Shown here: positions 25,660-34,422 of the stretch, piece after piece
Numbering within the stretch: the stretch's first letter is position 1
How the letters are laid out: each line of letters starts with the position of its first letter
Origin: Gelidibacter maritimus
GTDB lineage: Bacteria > Bacteroidota > Bacteroidia > Flavobacteriales > Flavobacteriaceae
Reading direction: 5' to 3'
DNA: 64,000 nt
NCBI RefSeq assembly: GCF_014062315.1
Contig: NZ_JACGLT010000003.1
Span: 1-64,000 of the forward strand
Made by a program: the position numbers and the translations under genes
Notes under the pieces: generated by a model
Told to the model about the DNA's origin: nothing
The model's database searches: none
The model's input: the letters and a program-made list of their open reading frames with translations, nothing else

Positions 25660-25735
25660 GTGTAATGGAGTTTATTGAGTTTTGTATCTTTTGTAATCAT
25701 TTTATATTCATTTATTTTGGACAGAAAAAACCCGC

Positions 25736-26722
25736 CTAATCCTTCGTTAAGGTGAGTGCTTCGCCGTCTCTTATAACTACAAGTTCTGTTTTTGTAAGCA
25801 GTTGGATTTCCCAAATAGTACTGTTTCCATTTTCAATCACCTTGATTTGATCGTCAGCGATAAACTTAAAAGTTGCATTTATCGTGGCACCAGCTATACA
25901 TTTGTCACTACTATGGTCTTCAGCATAGGGTTTTATGTGTAAGATATAATCGTCTGTAAATTGAAAAAAGGTTTTTTTAGTGCATACGGATAAGGCCGGG
26001 TGTCCTTGAATACGTTCATAATACCATTTGCCAATAATAATGTCTTCAGGAGGCAGTTTAACAATTGAAGAAGATGCAACACCGCTTAGGGCAGGATCTC
26101 CTTTTATTGTAACCCGGTCACCGGTAACCATGAAAGGCTCTCCCGGAAATCCATAGACTGTGATTTGTTCAGTGCTGACCTCCTTAATAGGCATAGCACC
26201 CATGCGGTGATCATTGTTATAAAAAGACAAAAAATAAGTGGTGTCCAAAACCTCCAATTGGACCTTTTTTTCAGAGTCGTCTTCTGTTGAATTAAAACTT
26301 ATTGGGAGGGTTTTATTTTGATAAGTTACTTCATAATTCAGTTGCTTTATTTCGGCCCTGGTCAAGCATGTTTGCGTGGGTTGCAAGCGTACAAAATCAA
26401 TAGGTTGCTTTGCGCGATCTGGTATTAAACGCAAGCGATTGGGATTCACAAACAGAAACTCTCCTCCAATTGGAATTGAGCTGTCCTCCACAGCGAGTCG
26501 ATTATCCTTGATATGGTAGGTAGTTGCCGATTGACGTTGGTCAAAATCATAAAATATCAAACTGTCTCCGGAGAACTGAATCACAGTGGAATGTCGGCTA
26601 TTTATTTTAGAGATATACCACTTCCCTTCCAAGCTTTGTGCTAAAGATGGCGTGCTTGTAAAAACCGTAACCAGAGTTAGTAAAACCAATATAGATTTGA
26701 AAATAGAGGCGTTTGTTTTCAT
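25736..26722 (-). CDS. Exported protein with two lipocalin/META-like halves
   Basis: A 328-residue exported protein with a signal peptide (cleavage near SLAQ, ~residue 28). It has two related beta halves. The first begins LEGKWYISKINSRHSTVIQFSGDSLIFYDFD. The second is GKWYYERIQGHPALSVCTKKTFFQFTDDYILHI and ends TIWEIQLLTKTELVVI. The 'GKWY...F...D' start of each half is typical of lipocalin-like domains that report or bind small hydrophobic ligands, so two tandem copies are likely. This is the first gene behind the regulated promoter at 26971-27060, after a leader of about 240 bases. Confidence 0.6.
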   Translation of the reverse strand: MKTNASIFKSILVLLTLVTVFTSTPSLAQSLEGKWYISKINSRHSTVIQFSGDSLIFYDFDQRQSATTYHIKDNRLAVEDSSIPIGGEFLFVNPNRLRLIPDRAKQPIDFVRLQPTQTCLTRAEIKQLNYEVTYQNKTLPISFNSTEDDSEKKVQLEVLDTTYFLSFYNNDHRMGAMPIKEVSTEQITVYGFPGEPFMVTGDRVTIKGDPALSGVASSSIVKLPPEDIIIGKWYYERIQGHPALSVCTKKTFFQFTDDYILHIKPYAEDHSSDKCIAGATINATFKFIADDQIKVIENGNSTIWEIQLLTKTELVVIRDGEALTLTKD

Positions 26723-26970
26723 ATATTAAAAGCATTTCTGACAAATAAATGGCCAGTTTCATAAGCTCTATGCGCTTTAGGCGCTATAAGCTTGTGATTA
26801 AAACACCTGCCATACTTTTCTGGCGAGATATATATTTATGCGCACTTAGGAAAACTTTAGATATGTAAAAGTTTTCTTTCGATTTAATGAAAGGGATCCA
26901 ATTGTTTTATGAAATATTATTAATGCAGGGGGATTCAGGTGAATAGTTGTTTTGAAAAAACACTAGGGTC

Positions 26971-27000
26971 CAAAGATAGTCGATGTATTTTCTTACACAA
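26971..27000 (-). promoter_or_regulatory. Promoter of the exported-protein operon
   Basis: On the minus strand TTG (26998-27000) is separated by 19 bases from TATCTTTG (26971-26978), an exact fit to TTG-N19-TAnnTTTG. It is near-identical in layout to the promoter at 22843-22872, including a shared GTATTTTCTTAC segment (plus strand) between the boxes. Confidence 0.78.
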
Positions 27001-27008
27001 GTCGAAAT

Positions 27009-27060
27009 CAGAATTTGGCGGCTAAGACTTAGTATTTGACTACTTTGACTTAGAATTCAG
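27009..27060 (-). promoter_or_regulatory. Triple direct repeat with 21-bp period, likely LytTR operator
   Basis: Plus-strand units CAGAATTTGG (27009), TAGTATTTGA (27030) and TAGAATTCAG (27051), each starting 21 bp after the last. They are the same three units in the same order as at 22881-22932, placed at about -45 to -95 of the minus-strand promoter. The likely regulator, a LytTR response regulator, is encoded next door. Confidence 0.72.
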
Positions 27061-27220
27061 GCATACATCTATTTATAGAATATTTTTTATTTGTAAGTGA
27101 ATGGAGAAATGGAGAAGAATACACACTCTGAAAATATTGCGTTTGAAAAAGACGAATGGAGGACTGAAGCGTGTTTTTTAGGTGTATTATTTAAATACTA
27201 TCACCATAACGGATAACTAA

Positions 27221-27979
27221 TTACTTAAAACGGATCATGGTTTCCAGGATTTCATTGATCTGTTGTCCTTTTTGTCTTGATACAGGAATTTCCACATTAT
27301 CATGCATTATAAGACTACCTCCATCTTGTTTAAGAATCCCTTTTACAAACTGGGGGTTTATTAAATGCGATTGGTGTACCCTAACAAAACCGTGGTCCTG
27401 CAAAAGTTCTTCTATTTCCTTTAAGGTTCTGCTGATTAAAATTTTGTTTTGGTCCTTACAGAATATATAGGTGTAATTGCTATCGGATTGACACCTGACA
27501 ATATTCTGAATCTCCGTTATTTGGTAACCAACACCTGTAGGCAAGGCAATTTGAGAACAATTTTTATTATCGTTTTTTAAATGATTTTGTAGGAGTTGCC
27601 ATTGCTCTCCGCTCGTTTGTTTACGTCGCTTTTCCCAATTGGAAAGTGCTTTGACAATATTTTTTTCTGTAATGGGTTTCAATAGGTAGTTGATAGCACT
27701 ATATTGAAAGGCTTTAATGGCATACTGGTCATAGGCGGTGGTAAAAATAACATCAAAATCAATGGGTAGCAGATTGTCCAATAGTGCAAATCCGTTGAGG
27801 TTGGGCATTTCTATATCCAGAAACAGCAAATCTGGAGGATTATTTTTTATAAATTCCAATCCAGTGAGCGGATTCGTAAAAACACCGATAATATTATAGT
27901 CGGCGTGCACTTTCTTAATTAAATTTTCCAAGACATTGGTGCAATGGTCTTCATCGTCGATAATAATTATGTTGGTCAT
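27221..27979 (-). CDS. LytTR-family response regulator
   Basis: A 252-residue regulator. The N-terminal receiver (1-~120) has the acidic pair in IIDDEDH, the phospho-acceptor Asp in LLFLDIEMPNLNG, the Thr in VIFTTAYD and Lys in YLLKPI. The C-terminal ~100 residues are a LytTR DNA-binding domain (IVRCQSDSNYTYIFCKDQNKILISRTLKEIEELL, FVRVHQSHLINPQFV). It starts three bases after the kinase gene stop, so the pair is one operon. LytTR proteins bind short direct repeats about two helical turns apart. Such repeats lie upstream of the kinase gene and of two promoters in the adjacent exported-protein block. Confidence 0.94.
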   Translation of the reverse strand: MTNIIIIDDEDHCTNVLENLIKKVHADYNIIGVFTNPLTGLEFIKNNPPDLLFLDIEMPNLNGFALLDNLLPIDFDVIFTTAYDQYAIKAFQYSAINYLLKPITEKNIVKALSNWEKRRKQTSGEQWQLLQNHLKNDNKNCSQIALPTGVGYQITEIQNIVRCQSDSNYTYIFCKDQNKILISRTLKEIEELLQDHGFVRVHQSHLINPQFVKGILKQDGGSLIMHDNVEIPVSRQKGQQINEILETMIRFK

Positions 27980-27982
27980 GTC

Positions 27983-30007
27983 TCAATATTTATAAGTTAA
28001 TGTAATACGCGTACCCAGTGCTCGATTGTCTTCTTCAAGATCAGTAATTTGAAGATAAATGGCCAGGTCATTCAAATGATTATATAGGGTCAATCGGTCC
28101 TGAACAATGGTTGTGCCCATAGAGTTATGCAATCTTTTACTCTTCTCACTTGCTTTTCTGCCAATACCGTTGTCTTCTATAATGATTTTTAAATCCTTGC
28201 TGGTGTCGAAAGTAATGGTCAATCTTTTCTCGGCTTTTAAACTGGGGTGTAGGCCATGCCAAATAGCATTTTCTACAATAGGCTGTAAGAGTAACGGTGG
28301 AATTTCAAATTGCGAGAGCGCTTCTTTGGAATCCACTTCTATGACATAGTTGAAATTCTTGCCCATCCGACTTTGTTCCAAAGAAAGATACAATTCTAAA
28401 ATTTCCAATTCCTCCTCCACAGTTATTTTTTTGCGGTTGCTATTTTGCAGGATCTCACGAAGCAAACTTGCAAAATCGTCTAAATAGATTATGGCGTCTT
28501 CATTTCTAGAGGTCATAATCAAATTTTTTATAGCGTTCATGCTATTGAAAATAAAATGCGGATTCATTTGAGAGCGTAAGGCCATCATTTCGGTTTCCTT
28601 TATTTTCTTCAGAAAATCATCCTTTGTTTTTTGTGTCTTTTCACGCTCTATTTCGGAGTAAAGACGAATGAGTTCTTGGGTCTTTTTTTGTACTATTTCA
28701 TCGAGTTTACGATTCATAGTTTTTTGCAAATGTTGATTCTCCTTAAGTTGGTCAATAAGTTCTTTATTGGCTTTTTCTTTATCTTGTTGAAGTAAAAACG
28801 TGTTTTTTCCTAAAGCGAGTGAAAAACAATACACCTCCGCCAATAAACCGATCTGAAAAATAATATTGGGAGATTCTTTAAAATTAAAGAAATGACCAGG
28901 GATGAAGTTCATTCCAGTGTATGCAACATAAGTGCTTAATAAGGCACCAATAAAGAAGAAGGTCTGTCCGATGATAAAATAGATCAACAGTGGATGCTTC
29001 ACTTTGTAGATGATCCAGAAAATCAAAATGAAATTTGCGGGAAGAATTATATAGCGTACGATATAGAAAATTCGGACCGCGTATTTTCCATTAAGCAGAA
29101 AATAGCTCACGGCAAAATTAGTTATTGCGTATAGAAAACAGAGAAGTCCGAGATAAAAAAGAATTTTGGCAAGTAGCTTATCATAAGATTCAATCTTTAA
29201 AAGCTGCAAAATAAACAAGACATAAAAACCAATAAAAAGAAATTGAATGGGTTCAAATAAATCGAATGCCAAGCTCGGGTTATACTCAAAAAAATTGCCG
29301 ATTGGCGCCATGGTATTCCTGAGTGTCAAGAATCCATAAACAAGCTGAAAAAGTAAATAGCCCAGATAGTAGAAGTAAAGTTTTTCGCGCACTCGTAACC
29401 AAAATACAAGTGCGAAAATGGATATTGTGATTAGTGATATAATGTAGAAATAGATAAACCCTATGGCGTAGGTTTGATCATCATAATGGCTAACGTAGGC
29501 CTCCCAATAGCCCAATTCTGAAAAAAGAACTGGTGTATCTCGAGGTTTTAAGTTTTCAATGTCAAGTTTGACATAAACCAGTGACGATTGGAGGGGGGAT
29601 AAGCGTAATTTGGTAAACGTTGGATCTGATGGATTGGCTCTTTCGGATAAGGGAACATAATAACCATTGATCAGGGTTTCCTTCTGCCGCCCATTTTGAT
29701 GGTAAACAGTTGTATAATCATAATTGCTATATAGATGAATGTCTACGGGTTCTCTCGATTTATTTTCAATTTCAACTTTAAGCCATAGCGAAGTTTCTAA
29801 GGAAGCTGTGTGTGTTGCTTCATAAGGGCGCCAAGATGAATTTTGTCTGATATCGTTAAAAGATGCTGCTCTATCAGCTTGAAGAACTTGTACATTTTTA
29901 TTCCCGGCTAATGTTACTTGTTCAGGAAGAGAATCTGCCATAATCTGCCCAAAGAGTTGAGTAAAACCCAATGATAAATAGCAAATTATAAGCGCAAGTA
30001 TTTTCAT
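27983..30007 (-). CDS. 7TMR-DISM sensor histidine kinase of the LytS/YehU type
   Basis: A 674-residue inner-membrane sensor kinase. A signal peptide and a periplasmic DISMED2-type beta domain (~30-165: SLETSLWLKVEIENKSREPVDIHLYSNYD, SLVYVKLDIENL) come first. Seven transmembrane helices (~178-395) and a coiled coil (~405-460) follow. The kinase core has the His in MNPHFIFNSMNAIKN, then LLLQPIVENAIWHGL (N box) and IIEDNGIGRKA (G1 box), the layout of kinases that partner LytTR regulators. The periplasmic domain may sense carbohydrate or envelope state, which would suit control of the neighbouring envelope proteins (inference). Confidence 0.93.
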   Translation of the reverse strand: MKILALIICYLSLGFTQLFGQIMADSLPEQVTLAGNKNVQVLQADRAASFNDIRQNSSWRPYEATHTASLETSLWLKVEIENKSREPVDIHLYSNYDYTTVYHQNGRQKETLINGYYVPLSERANPSDPTFTKLRLSPLQSSLVYVKLDIENLKPRDTPVLFSELGYWEAYVSHYDDQTYAIGFIYFYIISLITISIFALVFWLRVREKLYFYYLGYLLFQLVYGFLTLRNTMAPIGNFFEYNPSLAFDLFEPIQFLFIGFYVLFILQLLKIESYDKLLAKILFYLGLLCFLYAITNFAVSYFLLNGKYAVRIFYIVRYIILPANFILIFWIIYKVKHPLLIYFIIGQTFFFIGALLSTYVAYTGMNFIPGHFFNFKESPNIIFQIGLLAEVYCFSLALGKNTFLLQQDKEKANKELIDQLKENQHLQKTMNRKLDEIVQKKTQELIRLYSEIEREKTQKTKDDFLKKIKETEMMALRSQMNPHFIFNSMNAIKNLIMTSRNEDAIIYLDDFASLLREILQNSNRKKITVEEELEILELYLSLEQSRMGKNFNYVIEVDSKEALSQFEIPPLLLQPIVENAIWHGLHPSLKAEKRLTITFDTSKDLKIIIEDNGIGRKASEKSKRLHNSMGTTIVQDRLTLYNHLNDLAIYLQITDLEEDNRALGTRITLTYKY

Positions 30008-30051
30008 TGTAGCTAAAATACCATTCTATTTTTAAATGATTGGCTGTGGCT

Positions 30052-30082
30052 TAGAATTTAGCTCCTTTGATTTAGTATTTGG
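30052..30082 (-). promoter_or_regulatory. Double direct repeat with 21-bp period upstream of the kinase gene
   Basis: TAGAATTTAG (30052) and TAGTATTTGG (30073), plus-strand reading, start 21 bp apart. They match the units found at 22881-22932 and 27009-27060. They lie 45 bases before the kinase start, which suggests autoregulation. No perfect TAnnTTTG is visible between them and the gene. Confidence 0.55.
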
Positions 30083-30251
30083 TATGTTTTGAGTTTTTAA
30101 CCGCCCATGGAACCGTCCAAACTAAATAATCATTATATAATTAATGATTTCTAAGAATTGTCTTTTGGTGTGCTTTTCAAATTAATCATGGATAAAACTA
30201 CTGGAAACAAGGGGAACTTGTCATTTATTGTGATTTTCACTTGAATTTGTT

Positions 30252-31691
30252 TTATAGACCCCACAATATGGGTAGGATATAATAAACAAATAAGGTTAAA
30301 ACTATAATTGATATCAGATTCATCCAAAATCCAGATTTCATCATATCAATGATTCTTAAATAACCAGAGCCAAAGACGACGGCATTTGGTGGTGTAGCTA
30401 CTGGCAACATAAAAGCACATGAGGCAGCTGTAGTTGTTGCTACAATTAACACAAAGGGGTTAACGTCTAAACTCACTGCAATTGGTGCCAAAATTGGTAA
30501 GAGCATAGCTGTAGTCGCCAAATTGGAAGTTATTTCCGTCAAAAAGTTTACGGCAACGATAATAATGAAAACTAATAAAAACAGAGAAACTCCAATCAAT
30601 AAATCAATCTGACTTCCCAACCACAACGCTAAACCAGTTTCTTTAAAACCTGCAGCTAAAGCCATTCCTCCACCGAACAATAAAATTATTCCCCATGGAA
30701 TTTTTACAGCATCTTCCCAGCCGATAATTCTTTGGTTTTTATTTTTCGTAGGTAAAATAAATAAAATCATGGCAGCACTCATCGCTATGATCGTATCATC
30801 TATTCCTGGAATTATGGACTGAAGTACAAAGGAGCGTGTAATCCAGCAGATTGCTGTGAAAATAAAAACAATTAAAACAAGTTTTTCTTCAAATTGCATT
30901 GGTCCCAATTCTTTTATTAATCGATTGATCTCTCCTTTCCCTCCGGGAAATTCCTTTTGTTTAAACTTGAAAGCCACACGTGTTAAATAAAGCCATGCAA
31001 TTGTTAATAATATGATTGAAATTGGCAGTCCATATTGAATCCACTGCCCAAAGGTGATTTCTATGCCGTAGGCTTTTTGAACAAACCCTGCCATTACTAA
31101 GTTGGGTGGTGTACCAATTAGCGTTGCAATTCCACCAATGGACGCTGAATAGGCGATACTGAGCATTAAAGCTTTTCCGAAATTAGTATTCTCATTTTCT
31201 ATAGTTGTAGGGTTGTCTTTCAATTGAGCAACTATGGACATCCCCATAGGTAGCATCATGACTGCCGTAGCAGTATTCGAAATCCACATGGATAGAAAAG
31301 CAGTGGCCACCATAAAACCAAGAATTACCTTATAGATATTGGTTCCTATTCCTTTGATAATGTATAGAGCGATGCGTTTATGTAAATTCCATTTTTCGAT
31401 AGCAATTGCTAGAAAAAACCCTCCTAAATAAAGAAACACATACTTATCACCATAGGCGGCAGTAGTATCTTCAATTCTCATAATACCTGTTAAAGGAAAT
31501 AAGATTAAGGGTAACAGTGCTGTTGCAGCTATAGGGACGGCCTCTGTTGTCCACCATATTGCTACCCAAATAGTGACTCCTAACATAAAATGGGCACTCT
31601 CAGGCATGTCTTGAGGTTTGTCTATAAGTGTTAGGATAAAAAAGGATAATGGCCCAAGGATTAGAGCTATAGTTTTTTTTGGGAAAGTCAT
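30252..31691 (-). CDS. SLC13/DASS-family sodium:anion symporter
   Basis: A 479-residue inner-membrane transporter with about 11-12 hydrophobic helices. Two inverted SNT signature motifs are visible: WISNTATAVMMLP (~135) and TEITSNLATTAMLLP (~385). These bind sodium and the carboxylate or sulfate substrate in VcINDY-like proteins. WWTTEAVPIAATALLP near the N-terminus is also typical. Family members import di- and tricarboxylates or sulfate. In this carbohydrate locus it may take up an acidic sugar derivative or sulfate released from the glycan (inference). It is the last gene of the locus, about 110 bases after the lyase-like gene with a hairpin in between. Confidence 0.9.
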   Translation of the reverse strand: MTFPKKTIALILGPLSFFILTLIDKPQDMPESAHFMLGVTIWVAIWWTTEAVPIAATALLPLILFPLTGIMRIEDTTAAYGDKYVFLYLGGFFLAIAIEKWNLHKRIALYIIKGIGTNIYKVILGFMVATAFLSMWISNTATAVMMLPMGMSIVAQLKDNPTTIENENTNFGKALMLSIAYSASIGGIATLIGTPPNLVMAGFVQKAYGIEITFGQWIQYGLPISIILLTIAWLYLTRVAFKFKQKEFPGGKGEINRLIKELGPMQFEEKLVLIVFIFTAICWITRSFVLQSIIPGIDDTIIAMSAAMILFILPTKNKNQRIIGWEDAVKIPWGIILLFGGGMALAAGFKETGLALWLGSQIDLLIGVSLFLLVFIIIVAVNFLTEITSNLATTAMLLPILAPIAVSLDVNPFVLIVATTTAASCAFMLPVATPPNAVVFGSGYLRIIDMMKSGFWMNLISIIVLTLFVYYILPILWGL

Positions 31692-31749
31692 GAATGTGGT
31701 TTTTATACTCTGTGAAGCTTAGGACGATGAAAAAATCATAATTACTAAC

Positions 31750-31772
31750 AAGCCATACTACTAAGTATGGCT
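31750..31772 (-). terminator. Hairpin between lyase-like and SLC13 genes
   Basis: AGCCATACT and its complement AGTATGGCT flank a short loop. No strong T-run follows, so it may only reduce read-through or mark an RNA processing site. Confidence 0.35.
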
Positions 31773-31800
31773 CATTGATGATTTTTACCGTAAACTCATT

Positions 31801-34419
31801 TTATTTAGAAACTTTCTCTTTGTCAGTTTTTTCTAACCAATACAGCAAATAAGGAATGTTGTTTGCATGCGTCCATCCAAAAACTCGAAGTCCCATATTC
31901 AGCTCCCAAATTGCAGCTCTATCTGAATCTTCTGGTAGTCTCGAGATTTCCAATAAAGCATCACTAAATTCTTTTTGAGTGGTTGCGCTACTTATTGTTA
32001 TTGGAAGTTTTGACACTTTTAGGGTCTCGGCTCTTTTTTGGGCTTCATCAAAATAAGCTTTGTTTCCACTTAATTCATATCCAAGAATTAGTGGATAGAT
32101 AGTAGCTAAATAAGACTCCATTTTATGGTTCAATGGCGGTACGTTTTTAACCCATCTGGCATGATCTATAAGTGCTTTCTTCACCTCTTCACTTCCAGTT
32201 AATTGATAGTATTTATTTAAGCCTTGGGCCACATAGGTTTGTGAATAACCATATCTGTCCAATAAAATATTCCCGCCTTGTTCTTTTTGAAGGTCCAGCA
32301 AAATTCTTACACGATCGTCCAGTTCAGTTTTATATTTTTCTAATTTGGTAGCGTCATAGAGTTCCATTAAATTAAGTACAGACAAATATAATCTTCTGCC
32401 TCTTAAGTCGTGATCTCCCCAAATTCTCTTTATATAGGTGTCTCCGGTCATTTTCGCAACCTCGAGCGCTCTTTGATCTCCTGTTATATAATATGAAGCT
32501 ATCCAACCTTGAATCCAAACATGGGCACTAAGGACGGCATTCCAGTGCTCACTAGCGTGTCTGAGACCAACTCCTAAATAGGGTGTGGATTCTGGTTCAT
32601 CTTGATAATTCCAAAAATCAATCGACTCATTAATTTCTCCTATGTAAATTCTTTTTTTAGGCCAATGAATATTGTCGACATCCATGGTATGCTTACTCAT
32701 GCTCTCGGCCATGTGATAGTATTTAGGATTGCCTGTTCGCATAAAATTTGTCCATAAACTAAAGTCAGCAGTCGGTTCATTGTTGTTCCACATATACCAT
32801 TGATCATTGAAATAATATGTTTTCATATCACCATAATTAAACATACCGTACCAAGATTCCCATTCTTGATTAAAGGCCATCCAATCGTACTTATATTGTA
32901 AGGCATTTTCAAATTCTGGAAATTTGGTGCTATAAGGCGCCATATTTCCATAAACTTTAGAATCGGTATACCATTTTGGACTTGCATGGGCAATAGGAGG
33001 GTCTAAAACATAATCCATGGTGTTTTCAATGATTTCTGTTTTTTGGGCAGTATGAAAGTAATAAATGAACTCAGTAGTTTTAGTAATTCCTTGAGCGAAG
33101 TTGGCTAACATTTCACTATCTACCTTTGTATTGGCTCGTTCGAAACTCATAGGATCAATACTGGCTGGCCATACATATGCATTAACCGAGTTAGTAGTGG
33201 GGTCAATTTCTAATTCTTTGGGATATTCTTGAAGAAAGTTCTTTATTCCTATGCTAATTCCTTTTGACTTATCAGAAATATCAATCCATCCTTTCGCCCT
33301 TTCGGCATATACAAGTGGTGATTTATCATTAAAAACCGTTGCAGAGAACCCTTTTTCTTTTTCTGTGGAAGTAGAAGTTTCCATAGCTTTCTTTTGCTGA
33401 GGCCCTATCTGTAAAACTCCCATCTTCTTATCGGCAAGTGTCGTATCAAATGCGTCGTCAGCTTGAATTGTGTTTAAATCCCTGTCGGTGTTGGTTGAAG
33501 TAGAAAATTGAACCTCTTTATCTAAATGGTATTTAAACGTTAAACCACATCCAGCAATTTGATCATTAGGTTGGGTCCATCCTATATCATCAGTTGAGGC
33601 TTCTGAAATAATGTTTTTGTTTTGAGTAGCAATATTGGCATATTCGCCTTCTTGAATTTTATGTTTATCTGGTACACCGGTATAGGTGAGTGTGTGCAGT
33701 ACTTTAATGTAACTTTTTCCTGCATAGGCGTGAATTCTTAATGTGAAAGGCGAGTCGTTATTGTCGCTTTGATTATATTTATATGTGCCTTCTATTCTAA
33801 ATATGATATGTAAAGGTCCAGAGCCTTTTTCTCTGAAAACTTCATTGACGATGGCTTTTGAAAGATCAATTCCAGAATCGTCTAATATGTCTAAAAAGGT
33901 GCCTCTATAGTTTTCTGGTGCCGATGCAATCAATTCATCTTTTGAGTAATCTTTGTCACCGTTTTTATCTATATATACTTCATCTAAAAACCCATGTCCT
34001 TTCTTATTAATATTAAATTTTAAGGTCCCGGTGTTTACCATTATACCTCCAGTAGGTCTCATATTGTTTGAAGAAATAATTCGCTTTTCTGGTTCCATAG
34101 GATAGATACCTTCGCCATACTCCAGAGTATAATCAGAGGCTTCATCTGCAAAAAAGAATACCCAAATCCATTTAATACTGTCGTCTGCCGGTTCCCATGT
34201 TGTAACTTCTGTAGTTTGAGATACAATTTCTTTCCCCTTACTATTTAGCATCCTAACATTATCAACTGAAAATAATTCACCTTTCGGAAACGGAATTCCT
34301 AAGGTTATCGGAGCCCCTTTTTTATTGTTTTCAATTTTTATAGGGATTTGTTTTTGGATTGCTGCGCTAATATTAAATGTTATGATTAGTGCTAGCAACA
34401 ATAATATTCTATTTTTCAT
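31801..34419 (-). CDS. Exported exo-polysaccharide lyase-like protein (PL26/YetA-type)
   Basis: An 872-residue protein with a signal peptide (cleavage after ISAA, ~residue 20). The N-terminal ~100 residues (IPIKIENNKKGAPITLGIPFPKGELFSVDNVRMLNSKGKE) look like the RIFT-barrel domain of the PcRGLX/YetA family. A central beta-sandwich (~190-430) follows. The C-terminal ~400 residues are helical, with WESWYGMFNYGDMKTYYF, RHASEHWNAVLSAHVWIQGWIASYYITGD and SQTYVAQGLNKYYQLTG, an alpha/alpha toroid pattern. Known PL26 members cleave rhamnogalacturonan, but the sequence alone does not fix the substrate. It is probably periplasmic and acts on the glycan imported by the SusC/D pair. It overlaps nothing, with four bases to the kinase gene. 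Confidence 0.6.
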   Translation of the reverse strand: MKNRILLLLALIITFNISAAIQKQIPIKIENNKKGAPITLGIPFPKGELFSVDNVRMLNSKGKEIVSQTTEVTTWEPADDSIKWIWVFFFADEASDYTLEYGEGIYPMEPEKRIISSNNMRPTGGIMVNTGTLKFNINKKGHGFLDEVYIDKNGDKDYSKDELIASAPENYRGTFLDILDDSGIDLSKAIVNEVFREKGSGPLHIIFRIEGTYKYNQSDNNDSPFTLRIHAYAGKSYIKVLHTLTYTGVPDKHKIQEGEYANIATQNKNIISEASTDDIGWTQPNDQIAGCGLTFKYHLDKEVQFSTSTNTDRDLNTIQADDAFDTTLADKKMGVLQIGPQQKKAMETSTSTEKEKGFSATVFNDKSPLVYAERAKGWIDISDKSKGISIGIKNFLQEYPKELEIDPTTNSVNAYVWPASIDPMSFERANTKVDSEMLANFAQGITKTTEFIYYFHTAQKTEIIENTMDYVLDPPIAHASPKWYTDSKVYGNMAPYSTKFPEFENALQYKYDWMAFNQEWESWYGMFNYGDMKTYYFNDQWYMWNNNEPTADFSLWTNFMRTGNPKYYHMAESMSKHTMDVDNIHWPKKRIYIGEINESIDFWNYQDEPESTPYLGVGLRHASEHWNAVLSAHVWIQGWIASYYITGDQRALEVAKMTGDTYIKRIWGDHDLRGRRLYLSVLNLMELYDATKLEKYKTELDDRVRILLDLQKEQGGNILLDRYGYSQTYVAQGLNKYYQLTGSEEVKKALIDHARWVKNVPPLNHKMESYLATIYPLILGYELSGNKAYFDEAQKRAETLKVSKLPITISSATTQKEFSDALLEISRLPEDSDRAAIWELNMGLRVFGWTHANNIPYLLYWLEKTDKEKVSK

Positions 34420-34422
34420 ATT

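Larger units (their letters stand above)
26723..27220. other. Intergenic region with regulated promoter and leader
   Basis: Nearly 500 bases separate the response regulator gene end from the first exported-protein gene. It holds the minus-strand promoter and direct repeats (26971-27060) and an untranslated leader of roughly 240 bases with no credible small gene. The part at 27061-27220 downstream of the regulator gene shows nothing definite. Confidence 0.5.

Noticed and set aside
30013-30020. Possible promoter box (TATTTTAG on minus) before the kinase gene
   Set aside because: It differs from TAnnTTTG, has no TTG at the right distance, and would leave almost no leader.
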